A stretch of 64,000 bases of DNA from assembly GCA_900474095.1 (NCBI GenBank), contig UCOA01000011.1, forward strand, positions 1-64,000, written 5' to 3'. This stretch comes from Hyphomicrobiales bacterium (GTDB lineage Bacteria; Pseudomonadota; Alphaproteobacteria; Rhizobiales; Rhizobiaceae). Of this stretch, positions 61,032 through 64,000 are shown in pieces (positions within the stretch are counted from its first letter, which is position 1; every line of letters begins with the position of its first letter). The notes below the pieces were generated by a model. It had not been told where the DNA came from. It worked only from the letters and a program-made list of their open reading frames with translations, and did not search any database. A program made the position numbers and the translations under genes.

Positions 61032-62495
61032 TCATCCTCCTGAAAGACCATCTACGATATTGATATCAAAGTCACCGGATGCCGCGAGCTCTTGCTGTGT
61101 AAGAACAATCGCATCTCGCATGAGCCGAGCGAAATCGTCAATTTGACTGCGGCTGAGTATCAGCGGAGGGGAAATGATGTTCATGGTCCCCAGCGGCCTG
61201 ACAATGAGGCCCAGTTCGCCCGAATGCCTTGCAATGATGTCACCTACCCCTACGCTGGGGCCAAAGGATTCCTTCGTTGATCGGTCCTTGACGCTTTCCA
61301 CGCACATCATGAAATGACTGCCTCTCACGTCGCCCACGATTTCGAGATCGCCTAACTCGCGCATCTTCCGTTCGAAGTAGGAACCTTCTGATTGCACGTG
61401 TGCACAGATATTTTCCCGCTCCATCAAAGCGATGTTCGCCAAAGCGGCAGCACACGCCACGGGATGGCCCGAATAGGTGTAACCGTTAATGAAAGTCGCC
61501 TGGGGTTCTGCGTTCACAAGCACGTTGTGGATGCTGTCAGAGAAGATCAAACCTCCCAATGGCTGATAGCCGGATGTGACCCCTTTTGCAAAGGTGATGA
61601 TATCAGGTTCAATCCCGAACATCTCTTTTGAAGCAAACATATATCCGAGCCGGCCGAACGCAGTGATAACCTCGTCGGCTACGTAGAGGATATCGTATTC
61701 CTTGCAGAGCTGCCATGTCCGGTAGTTATAGCCATCCGGCGGGACTATGACGCCACCCGAACCCAAAATGGGTTCTGCGAAAAAAGCCGCGATGTTTTCC
61801 GTACCCAGATCAAGGATGGTGGTCCGCAGCTCATCAACGAGAAAATCGCAGAACTCGGACTCGCTCATCCCCTCGGGTCGACGGTAGGGGTTTGGACACG
61901 AGACCTGCCGGATGATATCAGTGACGAAACGCAAATGCGGGCTGCGTTCCGGTGGATTTCCTCCCATCGAGGCGGTCATAATCGTGCTGCCGTGGTACGC
62001 CCTCACGCGCGTCAAAATAAATCGCTTGTCAGGTTTCCCACGAACACTCTGGTAAAACTGTATCAATCTTACTGCAGAGTCGTTGGCCGTGGATCCCCCG
62101 CAGGAGTAAAGGACATGGTTAAGTTCGCCGGGCGCGAGAGATGCTATCTTTTCTGAAAGGCGGACCGCAGGCACGTTAGCCAACCCGTCGGTGGGGTTGT
62201 AGTAAGGTAACTTGCGAGCCTGTTCAGCAATGGCATCGCAAATTTCGTCTCGGCCATATCCCATGTTCACGCACCACAGACCACCCATGCCGTCCAGATA
62301 CCGCCGGCCGGCGGAGTCATAGACGTAAGCGCCCTCCCCGCCCGTCACAACCAACGAGTTGGTTTCTTTGGCGGAGCGAAAAGTGGGCCACGCATGAGTA
62401 TAGTGATCGCGGTCTGCGCGCAGGACATCGTCTGCTTCAATTTCTGGAAGCGCAAATCTATTGTGCGAGCGGCCGGCGACCTCACTGCTGTCCAT
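61032..62495 (-). CDS. Class III (omega-) aminotransferase
   Basis: A 487-residue PLP enzyme. It has the phosphate-binding S-C-G-G-S-T-A-N-D, the V-A-D-E-V-I-T-A-F-G-R aspartate strand and the Schiff-base Lys304 in F-A-K-G-V-T-S-G-Y. It resembles omega-amino acid/taurine/putrescine:pyruvate aminotransferases, which move an amino group from a terminal amine to pyruvate or 2-oxoglutarate. ATG follows AAGGA. It heads the minus-strand group with the epimerase-like and DadA-like genes and is divergent from the amidase gene. Together they suggest breakdown of an amide or amine to an aldehyde plus an amino acid. Confidence 0.93.
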   Translation of the reverse strand: MDSSEVAGRSHNRFALPEIEADDVLRADRDHYTHAWPTFRSAKETNSLVVTGGEGAYVYDSAGRRYLDGMGGLWCVNMGYGRDEICDAIAEQARKLPYYNPTDGLANVPAVRLSEKIASLAPGELNHVLYSCGGSTANDSAVRLIQFYQSVRGKPDKRFILTRVRAYHGSTIMTASMGGNPPERSPHLRFVTDIIRQVSCPNPYRRPEGMSESEFCDFLVDELRTTILDLGTENIAAFFAEPILGSGGVIVPPDGYNYRTWQLCKEYDILYVADEVITAFGRLGYMFASKEMFGIEPDIITFAKGVTSGYQPLGGLIFSDSIHNVLVNAEPQATFINGYTYSGHPVACAAALANIALMERENICAHVQSEGSYFERKMRELGDLEIVGDVRGSHFMMCVESVKDRSTKESFGPSVGVGDIIARHSGELGLIVRPLGTMNIISPPLILSRSQIDDFARLMRDAIVLTQQELAASGDFDINIVDGLSGG

Positions 62496-63010
62496 GATTC
62501 ATTCCTTCTGCCTGTTTCCGAGAGAGGAAGAGCGTTGGTAAACGGCCTGTCTTATCGAGGATGAACGCCATCTGTGAGGGCAAATTCAGCGGCACTCACA
62601 TCCCAATGAGAAACGATAGCGCTCCCGATCGTGGCAGACTATCGCCACGGTCCGAACCAATATTCGGCCAATCCTAGGCCCATCAACCAGAGTGACAAGA
62701 TTAACGATCCGGTGCCGGTCAGGACGAAATGGCCGCAAGGGATTTAATAGCCGAACAGCAGAACGGCAGATCGCTGTCTGCAAGATCTCCAACGCGAAAA
62801 ATTTTACGACGGCGATAGGATTGATCTGCCGGTTGACGGTGGGAAAGAAGTGGGCGCGGTTTTTGCCTTGTCCGATTGTCCGAAATCGGTTGATTTGCAC
62901 TGATTTTGCGCCTTGTCCAAAACAATCTTCGCTGATTTCGGCTGGCAAGAGAACCAGGCAAGCGCGTAGTGTGCGGAAAACAAATATCATCGGTCAGGGA
63001 CTGATTTTCC
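62496..63010. other. Divergent promoter region between aminotransferase and amidase genes
   Basis: About 515 bp. Frames of 70-137 codons on both strands overlap each other and have no family match. No LysR-type box of the kind found elsewhere is present. Base composition is somewhat more AT-rich than in the coding regions. Confidence 0.4.
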
Positions 63011-64000
63011 ATGAGTGCTATAACCGATTTGAATGCGATAGAGTTGATGTCAGCGATCCGCTCGCGAGACGTAAGCTGTGTTCAAATCATGGAATCCTAT
63101 CTTGAGCGGATTTCAAAACTAAACCCCGGACTGAATGCGATCGTCTCGTTTCGCGACAATGACGAACTAATCGCGGAAGCCCGCAAAGCTGATCAAATTA
63201 AGTCGAGTGATGAGTCGATTGGCCTACTGCATGGCTTTCCGATCGCGATCAAAGACACCAGCGAAACGAAGGGTATTCGAACAACATTCGGCTCACCGAT
63301 ATATGCTGACTACATTCCGGAAAAAGACGCCATTTTCGTAGAGCGGCTGAAGCGGTCGGGCGCTATCATAATTGGCAAAACCAACATCCCCGAATTTGCG
63401 CTGGGATCACAAACCTTCAACCCTGTCTTTGGCGTCACTCGAAACGCTTACGACGGCACCAAAACAGCCGGGGGAAGCAGCGGCGGAGCCGCAGTGTCAC
63501 TGGCCGCCCGCCTGCAGGTCGTCGCCGACGGCAGCGATCACGGTGGCTCCCTGCGCAATCCTGCGGCATTCAACAATGTATTTGCCCTTCGCCCATCGAT
63601 TGGCCGAATTCCGACGGAGGATGTCAATCCGTTCAGTCCGAGCATGACTGTGAACGGGCCGATGGCTAGGACTGTCGAAGACTTGGCCCTGCTGCTTTCG
63701 GTCATGTCTGGATATGATAGTCGAGCACCCCTTTCGATAAAGGAAGACCCCATACAGTTTACCGCGGGCCTGGACCGCGATTTCCATGGGCTAAGGATCG
63801 CATGGCTTGGCGACCTCGGAGGTCATTTGCCGATCGACCGGGAAGTGTTGCGGTTGTGCGAAAATGCGCTGCAGGTTTTCAGAAACCTTGGATGCACGGT
63901 GGAAGCCGCGTTTCCCTCGTTCGCCTACGAGGGTCTTTGGCAAAATTGGGTTTCAATCCGCTCCTGGGGCATCACTGACTGGCTGAAACCACGTTACCAG
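63011..64000 (+). CDS. Amidase signature family protein (3' end outside window)
   Basis: The first 330 residues are visible and the frame is still open at the last base. Amidase-signature marks: the catalytic lysine in I-A-I-K-D (about 80-84), the G-G-S-S-G-G-A-A-V core with the cis-serine at about 158-165, and the nucleophile serine in D-H-G-G-S-L-R-N-P-A. It would hydrolyse a carboxamide to acid and ammonia; subgroup not determinable. ATG 63011 has a weak ribosome site. Divergent from the aminotransferase gene. Confidence 0.92.
   Translation, partial: MSAITDLNAIELMSAIRSRDVSCVQIMESYLERISKLNPGLNAIVSFRDNDELIAEARKADQIKSSDESIGLLHGFPIAIKDTSETKGIRTTFGSPIYADYIPEKDAIFVERLKRSGAIIIGKTNIPEFALGSQTFNPVFGVTRNAYDGTKTAGGSSGGAAVSLAARLQVVADGSDHGGSLRNPAAFNNVFALRPSIGRIPTEDVNPFSPSMTVNGPMARTVEDLALLLSVMSGYDSRAPLSIKEDPIQFTAGLDRDFHGLRIAWLGDLGGHLPIDREVLRLCENALQVFRNLGCTVEAAFPSFAYEGLWQNWVSIRSWGITDWLKPRYQ

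Noticed and set aside
1-64000. CRISPR arrays, tRNA/rRNA genes, phage genes or complete insertion sequences
   Set aside because: None of the characteristic repeats, RNA motifs or protein families were seen on reading both strands.

Overview
The window looks like an accessory catabolic region of a Rhizobiales-type alphaproteobacterium. The grounds are the high GC content, a three-gene pntAA-pntAB-pntB transhydrogenase, rhizobial-style CUT2 (ribose/xylose-type) sugar ABC importers, many SDR and ALDH paralogues, a tripartite tricarboxylate transporter (TTT) and a tandem glycine riboswitch. I see no phage, CRISPR, tRNA or rRNA genes and no intact insertion sequence. Most genes lie on the minus strand in long operons that diverge from short plus-strand operons.

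Layout: 0-1 kb, the end of a GH3 glycosidase and a decayed polyamine-type permease. 1.4-3.5 kb, an epimerase with an orphan sugar-binding protein. 4-11.6 kb (minus), HpcH-type aldolase, SDR, ALDH, 3-hydroxyisobutyrate-type dehydrogenase and transhydrogenase, with a cupin gene divergent at 11.8 kb. 13-18.2 kb (minus), SDR, SMP-30 lactonase, D-2-hydroxyacid dehydrogenase, ALDH and LysR, with MmgE/PrpD divergent. 20-24.8 kb (minus), a sugar ABC importer plus SDR, with a zinc alcohol dehydrogenase divergent and a dead copy of the binding protein beyond it. 27.2-32.4 kb (plus), flavin monooxygenase, SDR, BKACE, carboxymuconolactone-decarboxylase-like protein and amidohydrolase. 32.4-39.7 kb, LysR, a racemase-like protein, YciI, SDR, Ldh-family oxidoreductase, glutaryl-CoA dehydrogenase-like protein and a double-C-domain dehydrogenase. 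40-45.3 kb, a second SDR + HpcH pair, FAH-family hydrolase, TctC-like binding protein and LysR. 45.4-51.9 kb (minus), SDR, a fused ATPase-permease, permease, binding protein and SMP-30 lactonase. 52.3-57.4 kb, LysR, ALDH, TctB and TctA. 58-58.4 kb, YciI. 58.7-64 kb, a separate nitrogen theme: D-amino-acid-dehydrogenase-like protein behind a tandem glycine riboswitch, a methylmalonyl-CoA-epimerase-like protein, a class III aminotransferase and an amidase that runs off the end.

The chief non-coding signal is a recurring inverted repeat, ATAAC-N5-GTTAT, which fits the T-N11-A rule of LysR-type operators. It occurs in nine near-consensus copies, all intergenic, in front of most of the carbohydrate/organic-acid modules and not in front of the glycine module. 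Three closely related LysR regulators lie among these modules. I infer that the scattered operons form one locally duplicated regulon for importing and oxidising a sugar, a sugar acid or a related hydroxy-acid family: SDR oxidation, lactone opening by SMP-30, dehydration or oxidation, cleavage by HpcH or FAH enzymes, aldehyde oxidation by ALDH, and transhydrogenase to balance NADH and NADPH. The substrate cannot be read from the sequence.
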